Assembly (NCBI GenBank): GCA_003216755.1
Contig: QCIJ01000006.1
Coordinates: forward strand, 20,831 to 84,830
Length of the DNA stretch: 64,000 nucleotides
Reading direction: 5' to 3'
DNA from: Prochlorococcus sp. AG-402-K22
Lineage (GTDB): Bacteria; Cyanobacteriota; Cyanobacteriia; PCC-6307; Cyanobiaceae
Below the pieces are notes generated by a model. The model did not search any database and was not told the origin of the DNA. It saw only the letters and a program-made list of their open reading frames with translations. The stretch's first letter is position 1, and every line of letters starts with the position of its first letter. The position numbers and the translations under genes were made by a program. This document shows, piece after piece, positions 36,189 to 45,523 of the stretch.

Positions 36189-37196
36189 TTATTTAAATGA
36201 TCTTGATTTCCATGGCTCTAAAAATTTCTGAGCTTTTTTGATTGCTAATGCCATTTTTTCAGGATCCTCATAAAGTCTTTTGTTATTTTTGTGCGCAAAT
36301 TCAATAAGGGGCTGCATAATTTTTCTCGCAGCACTTCCAAAAGCTATTCCGTCTGGTAAATTGTTTGACTTCAAAAATTCATGAGTTTTTTCATTTGTTC
36401 CTCCTGCCAATTGAATTAATCCTGGTGGAAGATCTGAACCGATTTTTTCAAACAACCTAACTGTATCTCTACTTGTTGTTGGAGCAAGATCACCAGACAT
36501 TGGCCTTCCATCTAGCTGCCAAATAAGGGGAATATTGAGTTCGTCGAGAATATCATATCTTTCCCAGAGAGCTTTCAAAAGATCTTCGGGCTCTATTAAT
36601 TTTTTGAAAGATTGATTTAATCCACAACTGATGGATATCTTATCTAATTGCGTTTCAGAACTTTTTAGGATACTTACAACTTTTGTAAAAGAATCTAAGC
36701 GATTGATTTCTGTATGAATTTCTACTGCATTAGGCTTTGTTTTTTGGAGTGTTGTTGCTAAATCATATTTTGACAAATTGTATTCATATTCAGTAATTAG
36801 ATTTAATGGACAACTATTTATGCACCTTCCACATCCATAACATTTACTCTCTTTGATCCCATAAATATCAATGGCAAAGGTGGGGCATACTTTTTCGCAA
36901 GGTCTTGAACAATTAGAAGGACATCTTAATGGATCAAATTTTGCTTTACGAAAGTGTATATCATTACCATCACTGATGCTTATCATTAATCCAGGGGATT
37001 TGTTAAAGATTTTTTGCGCCCACTCGATTCCTTTTTTTGCTGCATGAACTATAGATTCTTCAGCGGCAACATCTATGTAGTCGACACCAGCAGCAGTATA
37101 AATTGCACATAAATCTTCGATAGCAACGATATCTTCATTACTGGCGCCACAAATCAACTTAATCCATTTATCTTTTTTATTCTTGGTTTTATTCAA
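36189..37196 (-). CDS. ldpA: LdpA-like iron-sulfur clock-input protein
   Basis: 335 residues. A TIM-barrel-like fold with a ferredoxin-type insert holding two [4Fe-4S] motifs: CPSNCSRPCEKVCP and CYGCGRCINSCP (about residues 93-129). It matches cyanobacterial LdpA, which senses redox state and modulates the circadian period in Synechococcus elongatus. The start is TTG, 6 nt after the ndhN stop, so the two are likely cotranscribed. The name rests on overall resemblance; the clock role here is inferred. Confidence 0.88.
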   Translation of the reverse strand: MNKTKNKKDKWIKLICGASNEDIVAIEDLCAIYTAAGVDYIDVAAEESIVHAAKKGIEWAQKIFNKSPGLMISISDGNDIHFRKAKFDPLRCPSNCSRPCEKVCPTFAIDIYGIKESKCYGCGRCINSCPLNLITEYEYNLSKYDLATTLQKTKPNAVEIHTEINRLDSFTKVVSILKSSETQLDKISISCGLNQSFKKLIEPEDLLKALWERYDILDELNIPLIWQLDGRPMSGDLAPTTSRDTVRLFEKIGSDLPPGLIQLAGGTNEKTHEFLKSNNLPDGIAFGSAARKIMQPLIEFAHKNNKRLYEDPEKMALAIKKAQKFLEPWKSRSFK

Positions 37197-37201
37197 ACAA
37201 T

Positions 37202-37678
37202 TTAAATTTCAAATTCATCCAAAATATAATCATTTAATGGTTTCCATTCAAGTTTTCTTGAACCCCCCATTTCAACAACAATTGTTAGTTTATTATCTTT
37301 TGTACAAATCTCTATTAAGCTCTCTAACTCAGATTGAGACAACACTTGACCTTCTAACAACCAAAGTAATTTATTTTTATCATTTTCATTAAATAACTCC
37401 GAAGCCATTGGGATAACTTGTTGAACTTCACCGAGCGCTCCATTTCTTCCTACGCTTTGATGGCCTAGATGAGGTGGCCTAATGCCATGTAATTTGAGCA
37501 AAAACACTTCTGGATCTCCAAGCCCTCTTGCTGAGGTTATAAAAGTTTTAAAGCCCTTGGCTCTCATTCTCCTCAAAAGACGAGTTTCATAACCACCTTC
37601 AAGAGGAGCAAAGATTGCAAGACATTTGTTAGTTTTTAGATCGTTATGAAACTTTTTCCCTGTGAGAAGTAATGGCAT
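37202..37678 (-). CDS. ndhN: NAD(P)H-quinone oxidoreductase subunit N
   Basis: A hydrophilic-arm subunit of cyanobacterial NDH-1, used in respiration and cyclic electron flow. 158 residues with the NdhN pattern [37 protein letters not shown] and HGIRPPHLG. The length is normal. It lies directly upstream of ldpA, and its start faces the rplC transcription unit across a 278-nt gap. Confidence 0.94.
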   Translation of the reverse strand: MPLLLTGKKFHNDLKTNKCLAIFAPLEGGYETRLLRRMRAKGFKTFITSARGLGDPEVFLLKLHGIRPPHLGHQSVGRNGALGEVQQVIPMASELFNENDKNKLLWLLEGQVLSQSELESLIEICTKDNKLTIVVEMGGSRKLEWKPLNDYILDEFEI

Positions 37679-37728
37679 AAAAATTTCCTTTATTTCTATT
37701 TTATTTTATTTTATGGTACTTGATGATG

Positions 37729-37734
37729 TACAAT
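37729..37734 (+). promoter_or_regulatory. Candidate -10 box for the ribosomal protein operon
   Basis: TACAAT at 37729-37734 is a plausible -10 and would give an rplC leader of roughly 215 nt holding the structures listed below. No good -35 is seen, so this is tentative. Confidence 0.3.
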
Positions 37735-37755
37735 TGTAACTCAGTGGATTTTTAT

Positions 37756-37774
37756 GCTCGTAAGCTAGCCGAGC
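37756..37774 (+). other. Small hairpin in rplC leader
   Basis: GCTCG (37756-37760) pairs with CGAGC (37770-37774) around a loop containing the self-complementary GCTAGC. The same GCTAGC recurs at 37938-37943, 14-19 nt before the rplC ATG, so a long-range pairing is an alternative. There is no T-run, so it is not a simple terminator. Confidence 0.4.
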
Positions 37775-37817
37775 CTCTACAAAATTTCACATTTTTAGCG
37801 TTTCGTTAAAAAAGATC

Positions 37818-37870
37818 AGGTGGGTTTATCCCTAGAGAAACTATCTAAATTTTTAGATAAGTCTCCACCT
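37818..37870 (+). ncRNA. Predicted three-way-junction leader RNA upstream of rplC
   Basis: Three stems can form together. The closing stem is AGGTGG (37818-37823) with CCACCT (37865-37870). Stem 2 is GTTT-A-TC (37824-37830) with GA-G-AAAC (37835-37841), one mismatch. Stem 3 is TATCTAA (37842-37848) with TTAGATA (37853-37859), loop 37849-37852. Stems 1, 2 and 3 abut with a 5-nt linker at 37860-37864. It lies 86 nt upstream of rplC. I infer a cis-regulatory ribosomal protein leader; it matches no family I know. Confidence 0.5.
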
Positions 37871-37956
37871 TATTAATTGTTTTTCATTAACTAAATCTTT
37901 TACATGTAAGTTTTAGATAATTGAAAAATTATTATGAGCTAGCCTACTTTAGTCTT

Positions 37957-38610
37957 ATGTCTATAGGAATTTTAGGAAAGAAATTGGGCATGTCCCAACT
38001 TTTTGACGACAAAGGTAATGCAGTACCAGTTACTCTTATTGAGGCTGGACCATGTCGTGTCACGCAATTGAAAACTACCGCTTTGGATGGTTACACAGCA
38101 GTTCAAATAGGCTATGGCTTTTCTAAAGAGAAGCATATTAGTAAACCTGAAAGGGGACATTTACTGAAATCAGGTGAAGAACTTTTAAAGCACTTAAAAG
38201 AATATAGGGTTGAAGAAACTTCATCTTATGAGATCGGAAATCAAATAACCGTAAAAAACTTTGAGGTTGGCCAAAAAGTTGATATCAGTGGCAAATCTAT
38301 GGGTAGAGGTTTTGCTGGTTACCAGAAAAGACATGGATTTAGCAGAGGCCCTATGAGTCATGGTTCAAAAAATCATAGAGCTCCAGGTTCTACAGGAGCA
38401 GGAACAACTCCAGGCAGAATTTATCCGGGAAAAAGAATGGCAGGTAGATATGGAGGGAAACAGATAACTACGAAAGGTTTGTTAGTTCTAAAAATTGATG
38501 ACCAGAAAAATTTGCTTGTAGTAAAAGGTTCTGTCCCAGGTAAGCCTGGCTCAATTGTCAATATTAAGCCAAACAATGTTGTAGGAAATAAAGGAGGTGA
38601 AAAATCATGA
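37957..38610 (+). CDS. rplC: 50S ribosomal protein L3
   Basis: 217 residues from the ATG at 37957 ([12 protein letters not shown] is the usual L3 start; a longer frame from a TTG at 37921 is unlikely). [23 protein letters not shown] and the internal loop [20 protein letters not shown], which reaches towards the peptidyl transferase centre, are clear. First gene of the long ribosomal cluster; rpsJ is not adjacent, as usual in cyanobacteria. Preceded by a structured leader and no Shine-Dalgarno. Confidence 0.98.
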   Translation: MSIGILGKKLGMSQLFDDKGNAVPVTLIEAGPCRVTQLKTTALDGYTAVQIGYGFSKEKHISKPERGHLLKSGEELLKHLKEYRVEETSSYEIGNQITVKNFEVGQKVDISGKSMGRGFAGYQKRHGFSRGPMSHGSKNHRAPGSTGAGTTPGRIYPGKRMAGRYGGKQITTKGLLVLKIDDQKNLLVVKGSVPGKPGSIVNIKPNNVVGNKGGEKS

Positions 38611-39239
38611 CAACACTCGAAACTCTTAAGTGGGATGGTAAAAAATCAGGCAAAGTCACTCTTGATTTAGCAGTTGCCAAGGAAACTTCTTCGGCAGACT
38701 TAATCCATAGAGCAGTTCTCAGGCAACTAGCAAACAAAAGACAAGGGACTGCATCAACTTTGACAAGATCTGAAGTACGAGGTGGTGGTAGAAAGCCATA
38801 CAAACAGAAAGGCACTGGAAGAGCTCGTCAAGGATCAATAAGAACACCCTTAAGACCTGGGGGTGGAATTATTTTTGGGCCGAAGCCACGTTCTTACAAT
38901 CTTGACATGAATCGTAAGGAGCGTAGATTAGCTCTCAGAACAGCACTCATGTCCAGAGTATCTGATATTAAGGCTGTTGAAGATTTTGGTTCTACCCTAA
39001 AGCAACCCAAAACAAGTGACATCATTAATGGCCTTTCTCGATTAGGCATACAAAAAACTGAAAAAGTTTTAGTTATTCTTGATAGTCCTTCCGATGTAAT
39101 AAAAAAATCCATTAATAATATTGAAAAGGTAAAATTAATCGCAGCCGATCAATTAAATGTATTTGATATTCTCAATGCCAATAAGTTGGTAATAGGTCAA
39201 TCAGCAGTAAATAAAATTCAGGAGGTTTATGCATCATGA
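38607..39239 (+). CDS. rplD: 50S ribosomal protein L4
   Basis: 210 residues; the basic loop [24 protein letters not shown], which lines the exit tunnel, is recognisable at about residues 53-76. The ATG overlaps the rplC stop by 4 nt and has a strong GGAGGTG 7 nt upstream, indicating coupled translation. L4 is the autogenous repressor of the S10 operon in E. coli; whether that holds here is not known. Confidence 0.98.
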   Translation: MTTLETLKWDGKKSGKVTLDLAVAKETSSADLIHRAVLRQLANKRQGTASTLTRSEVRGGGRKPYKQKGTGRARQGSIRTPLRPGGGIIFGPKPRSYNLDMNRKERRLALRTALMSRVSDIKAVEDFGSTLKQPKTSDIINGLSRLGIQKTEKVLVILDSPSDVIKKSINNIEKVKLIAADQLNVFDILNANKLVIGQSAVNKIQEVYAS

Positions 39240-39538
39240 GTAAATTATTCGATTCTCGTTTAGCAGATGTAATACGAAAGCCAGTTATTACTGAGAAAGC
39301 TACAAACGCACTAGATCTTAATCAATATACTTTTGAGGTAGATCATAGAGCGGCAAAGCCACAAATAAAGGCAGCTATTGAAGCCTTGTTTAGTGTTAAA
39401 GTCATAGGAGTTAACACTATGAATCCTCCTAGGAGAACAAGAAGAGTCGGGAAATTTTCCGGTAAACGTTCTCAGGTCAAGAAAGCAATTGTACGTCTTG
39501 CAGAGGGAGACAAAATCCAACTTTTTCCAGAATCTTAA
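39236..39538 (+). CDS. rplW: 50S ribosomal protein L23
   Basis: 100 residues. [23 protein letters not shown] is the L23 start and [21 protein letters not shown] the loop segment. L23 sits at the tunnel exit and binds trigger factor and SRP. It overlaps rplD by 4 nt with an AGGAGG shortly upstream; 12 nt precede rplB. Confidence 0.97.
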   Translation: MSKLFDSRLADVIRKPVITEKATNALDLNQYTFEVDHRAAKPQIKAAIEALFSVKVIGVNTMNPPRRTRRVGKFSGKRSQVKKAIVRLAEGDKIQLFPES

Positions 39539-39550
39539 GGAGTTTTAATC

Positions 39551-40414
39551 ATGGCAATTCGTAAATTTAAACCTTATACACCTGGTACTAGACAAAGAGT
39601 AGTTACTGACTTTAGTGAAATAACAAGCGCAAAACCTGAGAGATCATTAATAGTTCCGAAACATAGAGTTAAAGGTAGGAATAATCGTGGAGTTATTACT
39701 TGCCGTCATCGTGGAGGTGGTCACAAAAGGCAATATAGATTGATCGACTTTAGAAGAGATAAGAGAAATATTAATGCCAAAGTTGCAGCTATCCACTACG
39801 ATCCTCATAGAAATGCAAGGCTTGCACTTTTATTTTATGAAGATGGAGAGAAAAGATACATTATCGCCCCAGCTGGAGTGAAAGTTGGCCAAAATGTTAT
39901 ATCTGGAGAAAATGTTCCAATTGAAGATGGAAATGCAATGCCACTTTCTGTTATGCCATTAGGATCTAGTGTGCATTGTGTCGAGTTATATGTAGGAAGA
40001 GGTGCACAAATGGTTAGATCAGCTGGAGCTAGTGCACAAGTTATGGCAAAAGAGGGAGATTATGTTGCTTTAAAACTCCCATCTACCGAGGTAAGACTTG
40101 TTAGAAAGGAATGCTATGCAACTCTTGGAGAAGTTGGCAATTCAGAAATAAGAAATACTAGCTTAGGTAAAGCAGGAAGAAGAAGATGGCTTGGAAGAAG
40201 GCCACAAGTAAGAGGAAGTGTAATGAACCCATGTGATCATCCACATGGAGGAGGAGAGGGAAAAGCACCAATTGGTAGAGCAGGCCCTGTTACGCCATGG
40301 GGTAAGCCAGCTCTTGGGTTAAAGACACGTAAAAAGAACAAACCAAGTAATAAATTAGTAGTTCGAAGACGTCGTCGCGTTTCTAAGAGGAGTAGAGGAG
40401 GAAGAGACTCTTGA
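39551..40414 (+). CDS. rplB: 50S ribosomal protein L2
   Basis: 287 residues, the largest primary rRNA-binding protein of the large subunit. [12 protein letters not shown] at the start, [12 protein letters not shown], and [20 protein letters not shown] near residue 225, holding the conserved histidine close to the peptidyl transferase centre. The basic C terminus ([15 protein letters not shown]) is complete. AAGGAG lies upstream of the ATG. Confidence 0.98.
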   Translation: MAIRKFKPYTPGTRQRVVTDFSEITSAKPERSLIVPKHRVKGRNNRGVITCRHRGGGHKRQYRLIDFRRDKRNINAKVAAIHYDPHRNARLALLFYEDGEKRYIIAPAGVKVGQNVISGENVPIEDGNAMPLSVMPLGSSVHCVELYVGRGAQMVRSAGASAQVMAKEGDYVALKLPSTEVRLVRKECYATLGEVGNSEIRNTSLGKAGRRRWLGRRPQVRGSVMNPCDHPHGGGEGKAPIGRAGPVTPWGKPALGLKTRKKNKPSNKLVVRRRRRVSKRSRGGRDS

Positions 40415-40451
40415 TTACTTCATTTATGACTTTAATTTCTATTTTATAAAC

Positions 40452-40730
40452 ATGGGAAGATCACTAAAAAAAGGACCTTTTATAGCAGATAGCTTGCTCA
40501 AAAAGGTAGAAAAACAAAACACTGATAATGATAAGTCTGTTATCAAAACTTGGTCTAGAGCCTCTACTATTTTACCTGTAATGATTGGTCACACAATCGC
40601 GGTACATAATGGCAAGACCCATATACCTGTATTTATAACCGAACAAATGATCGGTCATAAACTTGGAGAATTTGCGCCTACACGCACTTACCGCGGTCAC
40701 ATAAGAGATAAGAAAGGAGCAAAATCATGA
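40452..40730 (+). CDS. rpsS: 30S ribosomal protein S19
   Basis: 92 residues: [20 protein letters not shown] and [28 protein letters not shown] are unmistakable S19 sequence; the end [11 protein letters not shown] is normal. S19 sits in the 30S head with S13. Separated from rplB by 37 nt, the stop overlapping rplV by 4 nt. Confidence 0.98.
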   Translation: MGRSLKKGPFIADSLLKKVEKQNTDNDKSVIKTWSRASTILPVMIGHTIAVHNGKTHIPVFITEQMIGHKLGEFAPTRTYRGHIRDKKGAKS

Positions 40731-41113
40731 CAAAAACACCTGAAACAGCAAAAACGGCTATTGCGCATGGAAACTATGTTCGAGGATCAGCCTCTAAAGT
40801 CAGAAGGGTTCTTGATCAAATAAGGGGTCGGTCGTATAGAGATGCATTAATCATGTTGGAATTTATGCCTTACAGATCTACTGATCCAATCACTAAAGTT
40901 CTTAGATCTGCAGTTGCTAATGCAGAGCATAATCTTGGGATGGATCCATCTACCTTAGTTATTTCCTCTGCATGGGCTAATAGTGGTCCCGTAATGAAAA
41001 GGTATAGGCCTAGAGCTCAAGGTAGAGCTTTTTCAATCAAAAAACAGACTTGCCATATTAGTATTTCTGTTGAACCTGCTCTTACTCAAACTAATGCGGA
41101 GGTACAAAACTAA
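40727..41113 (+). CDS. rplV: 50S ribosomal protein L22
   Basis: 128 residues. [25 protein letters not shown] is the L22 N-terminal helix and [23 protein letters not shown] the tunnel-lining beta hairpin region (about residues 90-112). Start overlaps rpsS with AAAGGAG upstream; the final A of its stop begins the rpsC ATG. Confidence 0.97.
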   Translation: MTKTPETAKTAIAHGNYVRGSASKVRRVLDQIRGRSYRDALIMLEFMPYRSTDPITKVLRSAVANAEHNLGMDPSTLVISSAWANSGPVMKRYRPRAQGRAFSIKKQTCHISISVEPALTQTNAEVQN

Positions 41114-41844
41114 TGGGACATAAAATACATCCTTCTGGACTAAGGTTAGGAATTACGCAAGAGCATCGCTCTAAATGGTTTGCTACTTCAAAAACATATC
41201 CAATTCTTCTTCAAGAAGATTATAAAATTCGTACTTTTATAGAGAAAAAATATGGTGCAGCAGGAATTAGCGATGTACTTATAGCAAGGAAAGCTGATCA
41301 ACTGGAACTTGAATTAAAAACAGCAAGACCAGGCGTGATAGTTGGAAGACAAGGTAGTGGTATTGAAGAATTAAGATCTGGAATTCAAAAAACAATTGGT
41401 GATAGAACAAGGCAAGTCAGAATAAATGTTGTTGAAGTTGAGCGCGTTGACGCAGATGCTTTTTTACTAGCTGAATATATTGCTCAACAACTTGAAAAAA
41501 GAGTCGCCTTTAGAAGAACTATAAGGATGGCATTGCAGAGGGCTCAAAGGGCTGGAGTCCTAGGTCTCAAAATACAAGTAGGGGGAAGGTTGAATGGTGC
41601 TGAAATCGCTAGAACAGAATGGACCAGAGAAGGTAGAGTTCCTTTACATACTTTGAGAGCTGAAATTGACTATGCAACACGTGAAGCTAATACTACTTAC
41701 GGTGTTTTAGGTATTAAAGTTTGGGTTTTCAAAGGAGAAGTTCTTCCTAAAGAAGAACAAACAATGCCAGTGGGTGCAAACCCTAAGAGGAAAGCTAGTA
41801 GAAGACCTCAACAATTCGAGGACCGTTCAAATGAGAATTCATAG
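41113..41844 (+). CDS. rpsC: 30S ribosomal protein S3
   Basis: 243 residues with an N-terminal KH domain ([20 protein letters not shown], the GxxG-type loop near residue 79) and the S3 C-terminal domain ([21 protein letters not shown]). It forms part of the mRNA entry site. Starts with a 1-nt overlap on rplV; the C terminus beyond about 220 is a short charged tail. Confidence 0.98.
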   Translation: MGHKIHPSGLRLGITQEHRSKWFATSKTYPILLQEDYKIRTFIEKKYGAAGISDVLIARKADQLELELKTARPGVIVGRQGSGIEELRSGIQKTIGDRTRQVRINVVEVERVDADAFLLAEYIAQQLEKRVAFRRTIRMALQRAQRAGVLGLKIQVGGRLNGAEIARTEWTREGRVPLHTLRAEIDYATREANTTYGVLGIKVWVFKGEVLPKEEQTMPVGANPKRKASRRPQQFEDRSNENS

Positions 41845-41855
41845 GAGGTATAAAA

Positions 41856-42338
41856 ATGCTTAGTCCAAAACGCACAAAATTTCGTAAACAACATAGAGGT
41901 AGAATGAGGGGGGTGGCCTCTAAAGGTAATACAATTGCTTTCGGTCAATTTGCTCTCCAAGCCCAAGACTGCGGGTGGGTCACTGCACGCCAGATTGAGG
42001 CAAGTAGAAGAGCTATGACAAGGTATATTAAACGTGGAGGCCAAATCTGGATAAGAATTTTTCCTGATAAACCTGTAACCATGAGACCTGCTGAAACTAG
42101 AATGGGTTCTGGTAAAGGTAACCCAGAGTTTTGGGTTGCAGTCGTAAAACCTGGAAGAATACTTTTTGAAATGGGTGGTGAGGATATCACTGAGGAAATT
42201 GCAAAAGAAGCTATGCGTCTAGCTCAATACAAACTTCCTGTAAAAACAAAATTCATTTCGATTGATAAAAGTCTAGAAGCTTCATCCCAAGAAACGATAA
42301 AAAATAATAAACAATCTCAAGAGGAGGTTAAACAATGA
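41856..42338 (+). CDS. rplP: 50S ribosomal protein L16
   Basis: 160 residues. [19 protein letters not shown] start, [20 protein letters not shown] and [21 protein letters not shown] identify L16, which supports A-site tRNA. About 20 residues longer than the E. coli protein, with a polar C-terminal tail rich in Gln, Asn and Lys. AGGAGGT lies upstream of the ATG. Confidence 0.97.
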   Translation: MLSPKRTKFRKQHRGRMRGVASKGNTIAFGQFALQAQDCGWVTARQIEASRRAMTRYIKRGGQIWIRIFPDKPVTMRPAETRMGSGKGNPEFWVAVVKPGRILFEMGGEDITEEIAKEAMRLAQYKLPVKTKFISIDKSLEASSQETIKNNKQSQEEVKQ

Positions 42339-42553
42339 AAAACTCGGAGTCACTTAAGGAATTTAAAAAATTAAATTCTGCTCAAATTACTGAAAAAATT
42401 GACCAACTACGAAAAGATCTTTTTGATTTGAGATTCAAGCAAGCTACTAGACAGCTCAATGAAACACATAAATTTAAAACAATAAAGAAACAAGTTGCGC
42501 AATTACTTACTATCAGTAAGAGTCAATCTGCTTCTCAAACAACTTCAGATTAA
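42335..42553 (+). CDS. rpmC: 50S ribosomal protein L29
   Basis: 72 residues with the L29 core [28 protein letters not shown]. It overlaps the rplP stop by 4 nt, with AGGAGG immediately upstream. A short serine/threonine tail follows. L29 neighbours L23 at the tunnel exit. Confidence 0.96.
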   Translation: MKNSESLKEFKKLNSAQITEKIDQLRKDLFDLRFKQATRQLNETHKFKTIKKQVAQLLTISKSQSASQTTSD

Positions 42554-42562
42554 TTATTAGTT

Positions 42563-42829
42563 ATGGCACTTAAAGAAAGAATTGGTACTGTTGTCAGCGA
42601 CAAAATGGATAAAACAGTTGTTGTTGCTGTTATTAACAGATATCCACATCCCACTTATAAAAAAATTGTAAGTAGGACTACTAGATATAAGGCGCATGAT
42701 CCTGAAAATACATGTGCTTTAGGTGATCGAGTTAAGATTAGAGAAACTCGACCACTTAGTGCTCATAAAAGATGGGCAATAGAAGAGATCCTCAATAAAA
42801 CAATTAAGTCAGAGGAGGTAAAGAAATGA
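42563..42829 (+). CDS. rpsQ: 30S ribosomal protein S17
   Basis: 88 residues. [18 protein letters not shown] and [26 protein letters not shown] are standard S17, an early-binding protein of the 30S body. Length normal; the stop overlaps the rplN start by 4 nt. Confidence 0.97.
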
Positions 42830-43191
42830 TTCAACAAGAAACTTATTTAACAGTTGCAGATAACAGTGGAGCCAAAAGACTCCAGTGTATTAGAGTCTTA
42901 GGATCTAATAGAAGATATGCACATGTTGGTGATGTCATTGTAGCAACTGTTAAAGATGCTCTTCCGAATATGGGAGTTAAGAAATCTGAGGTTGTGAAAG
43001 CTGTCATTGTTAGAACAAAGGCAACATTAAGAAGAAATACTGGTAATTCAATCAGATTTGATGATAATGCTGCTGTTTTGATTAATGAGGATAAGAATCC
43101 AAAAGGAACTAGAGTTTTTGGTCCTGTAGCGAGAGAACTGCGGGATAAAAATTACACTAAAATTGTTTCTCTTGCTCCGGAGGTGATTTGA
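42826..43191 (+). CDS. rplN: 50S ribosomal protein L14
   Basis: 121 residues. [26 protein letters not shown] and the C-terminal [27 protein letters not shown] identify L14, which bridges to 16S rRNA and binds silencing factors. GGAGG precedes the overlapping ATG. The stop is followed directly by the rplX ATG. Confidence 0.98.
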
Positions 43192-43548
43192 ATGTTGGAT
43201 TCATTAAAACAAAAGAAGAATTTCCAAAGAATAAAAATGAGAATCAAAACTGGAGATTTAGTAAAAGTAATTAACGGAAAGGATAAAGGTAAAACTGGAG
43301 AGGTTTTAAAAACTATCCCTCTTGAAAATAGAGTTGTCGTTAAAGGAATTAACCTTAGGACTAAACATGTAAAACCAACTCAAGAAGGAGAATCTGGAAG
43401 AATACTTACTGAAGAGGCATCTTTACATGCATCAAATGTAATGTTTTTTTCAAAGGATAAAAATCTTACAAGTAAGATTGAATACTTCATTGATAAAGAG
43501 GGAGTTAAGAAAAGAAGATTGAAGAAAACTGGTGAAGTAATTGATTAA
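43192..43548 (+). CDS. rplX: 50S ribosomal protein L24
   Basis: 118 residues. The KOW motif [19 protein letters not shown] identifies L24, an assembly initiator. I keep the ATG at 43192 because GGAGGTG stands 5 nt before it; the alternative ATG at 43237 would give the shorter textbook start [10 protein letters not shown] 74-nt gap containing a hairpin separates it from rplE. Confidence 0.95.
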   Translation: MLDSLKQKKNFQRIKMRIKTGDLVKVINGKDKGKTGEVLKTIPLENRVVVKGINLRTKHVKPTQEGESGRILTEEASLHASNVMFFSKDKNLTSKIEYFIDKEGVKKRRLKKTGEVID

Positions 43549-43589
43549 TTTTTCATCAGAAACCAGATTTCAACTTTTTCTAATTTATC

Positions 43590-43611
43590 AATTCTGACAA
43601 AGACCAGAATT
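43590..43611 (+). other. Hairpin between rplX and rplE
   Basis: AATTCTG (43590-43596) pairs perfectly with CAGAATT (43605-43611) over an 8-nt loop, ending 11 nt before the rplE ATG. There is no following T-run. It lies in one of the widest gaps within the first half of the cluster. Possible roles are RNA processing or a protein-binding translational control site. Confidence 0.35.
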
Positions 43612-43622
43612 AACAAAAAATT

Positions 43623-44162
43623 ATGACTCTAAAAAATCGCTACAAAGAATCAATTAGACCAAAACTTTTAAAGGATCTTGGTCTCAAAAATATTCATCAA
43701 GTACCTAAAGTTGTCAAAGTCAACGTAAATAGAGGACTTGGTGAAGCCGCTTCAAATTCAAAAGCTCTTGAAGCCTCTTTAAACGAAATGGCAACAATTA
43801 CAGGACAAAAGGCCTTAGTAACTAGGGCTAAAAAAGCTATTGCGGGTTTTAAAATTCGTGAAGGTATGCCGATTGGTTGTACTGTAACTTTGAGAGGGGA
43901 CAGGATGTATTCCTTTTTGGAGAGATTTATAAATCTTGCTTTACCAAGAATAAGAGACTTTAGAGGAGTTAATCCAAAAAGTTTTGATGGGAGAGGAAAT
44001 TACACCGTTGGAGTTAAAGAGCAACTGATTTTTCCTGAAATCTCTTTTGATAAAATAGATTCAATAAGAGGTATGGATATAACTATTGTCACTAGTGCAA
44101 AATCAGATCAAGAAGGTAAAGCTCTTTTGCAAGAGTTAGGAATGCCTTTTAGTAAGAATTAA
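43623..44162 (+). CDS. rplE: 50S ribosomal protein L5
   Basis: 179 residues. [41 protein letters not shown] and [29 protein letters not shown] are clear L5 sequence; L5 binds 5S rRNA. No Shine-Dalgarno is seen, unlike most neighbours; a hairpin lies just upstream. Confidence 0.98.
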   Translation: MTLKNRYKESIRPKLLKDLGLKNIHQVPKVVKVNVNRGLGEAASNSKALEASLNEMATITGQKALVTRAKKAIAGFKIREGMPIGCTVTLRGDRMYSFLERFINLALPRIRDFRGVNPKSFDGRGNYTVGVKEQLIFPEISFDKIDSIRGMDITIVTSAKSDQEGKALLQELGMPFSKN

Positions 44163-44171
44163 ATTAAAACT

Positions 44172-44573
44172 ATGTCAAATCACGATCCTATTTCAGATAT
44201 GCTTACTCGAATTAGAAATGCGAGTCAGAAAAAGCATACAACTACAACAATCCCAGGTTCCAAAATGTCCTTAAGTATTGCCAAAGTGCTTCAAAAAGAG
44301 GGCTTTATTTCTGATATTAATGAGGAAGGTGAAGGTTATAAATCACAAATAATACTAGGTCTAAAATATAGTGGTAAAAATAAATTCCCTACTATTCGAT
44401 CTATGCAAAGAGTTAGTAAACCTGGTTTGAGAATTTATAAAAATACTAGAGGCTTACCAAAAGTTCTTGGAGGTCTTGGAGTTGCCATCATTTCAACATC
44501 TAAAGGTGTCATGAGTGATCGCGATGCCAGGAAGCAAGGCATTGGCGGCGAAGTCCTCTGTTATGTTTATTAA
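44172..44573 (+). CDS. rpsH: 30S ribosomal protein S8
   Basis: 133 residues. [16 protein letters not shown] and the C-terminal [26 protein letters not shown] identify S8, a primary 16S rRNA binder and spc-operon repressor in E. coli. rpsN is not between rplE and rpsH, as usual in cyanobacteria. Nine nt follow rplE. Confidence 0.98.
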   Translation: MSNHDPISDMLTRIRNASQKKHTTTTIPGSKMSLSIAKVLQKEGFISDINEEGEGYKSQIILGLKYSGKNKFPTIRSMQRVSKPGLRIYKNTRGLPKVLGGLGVAIISTSKGVMSDRDARKQGIGGEVLCYVY

Positions 44574-44585
44574 GGAGAATTAATC

Positions 44586-45125
44586 ATGTCAAGAATTGGA
44601 AAAACACCAGTACTTATTCCAGAAAAAGTAACAGTTGATTTTGATGGATTAACAGTAACAGTCAAAGGCCCCAAGGGTGAGCTAAAACGTCTTATGCCTG
44701 AAGGCGTTAGTTTTGATAAAAAAGATAATACTGTTATCGTGAGTCCTACAACAACAAAAATACAATCAAGGCAAAGACATGGTTTATGTCGAGCTTTAAT
44801 CGCAAATATGATTGAAGGAGTTAGTCAAGGTTTTTCAAAGAAACTAGAAATTGTAGGAGTTGGATCCAGAGCACAAGTAAAAGGTAAAAATCTAGTTGTA
44901 AGTGCAGGATATAGTCATCCAGTAGAAATGACCCCCCCTGATGGTATAACATACAAGGTTGAGAGTAATACAAACGTTACCGTATCTGGAATTGATAAGG
45001 AAATTGTTGGAAATGAAGCAGCAAAAATCAGATCAATTAGACCTCCAGAACCATATAAAGGAAAAGGAATTAAATATCATGATGAGAGAATTCTCAGAAA
45101 AGCTGGTAAATCTGGCAAAAAATAA
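44586..45125 (+). CDS. rplF: 50S ribosomal protein L6
   Basis: 179 residues. [15 protein letters not shown] and the terminal [26 protein letters not shown] are the L6 ends; two similar domains lie between. L6 sits near the GTPase centre. AAGGAG lies upstream of the start. Confidence 0.98.
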   Translation: MSRIGKTPVLIPEKVTVDFDGLTVTVKGPKGELKRLMPEGVSFDKKDNTVIVSPTTTKIQSRQRHGLCRALIANMIEGVSQGFSKKLEIVGVGSRAQVKGKNLVVSAGYSHPVEMTPPDGITYKVESNTNVTVSGIDKEIVGNEAAKIRSIRPPEPYKGKGIKYHDERILRKAGKSGKK

Positions 45126-45139
45126 TTTTACTTAAAAAA

Positions 45140-45508
45140 ATGACCAAACTTTCCAGGAAATTACAAACTCAAAAAAGACACAGAAGATTAAGAAGATTCT
45201 TAATTGGAAATTCAACACGTCCAAGATTGTCTGTTTTTCGCTCTAATAACCATATTTACGCTCAGGTTATAGACGATAGTGCTCAAAAAACTATTTGTTC
45301 AGCTTCAACTGTAGATAAAGAACTAAGAGAAAAATCAGAGAAATTAGCTTCTGATTGTAATTCTTCTTCTATTGTTGGAAAATTATTAGCAGATAGAGCG
45401 ATAAAAAAAGGTATTAAGCAAGTAATTTTCGACCGTGGAGGTAATTTATATCACGGGAGAGTTAAGGCTCTTGCGGATGCTGCTCGTGAAGCTGGCTTAG
45501 AATTCTAA
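45140..45508 (+). CDS. rplR: 50S ribosomal protein L18
   Basis: 122 residues. [20 protein letters not shown] and [25 protein letters not shown] identify L18, which carries 5S rRNA into the large subunit. Length and end are normal. No strong ribosome binding site. Confidence 0.98.
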   Translation: MTKLSRKLQTQKRHRRLRRFLIGNSTRPRLSVFRSNNHIYAQVIDDSAQKTICSASTVDKELREKSEKLASDCNSSSIVGKLLADRAIKKGIKQVIFDRGGNLYHGRVKALADAAREAGLEF

Positions 45509-45523
45509 CTTTTAATTTTTACT

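Noticed and set aside
37715..37731. GGTAC...GTAC dyad near rplC as an SOS box or NtcA site
   Set aside because: The half-sites are 8 bp apart, not 4 as in the LexA pattern, and GTA-N10-TAC does not fit the N8 spacing of NtcA.
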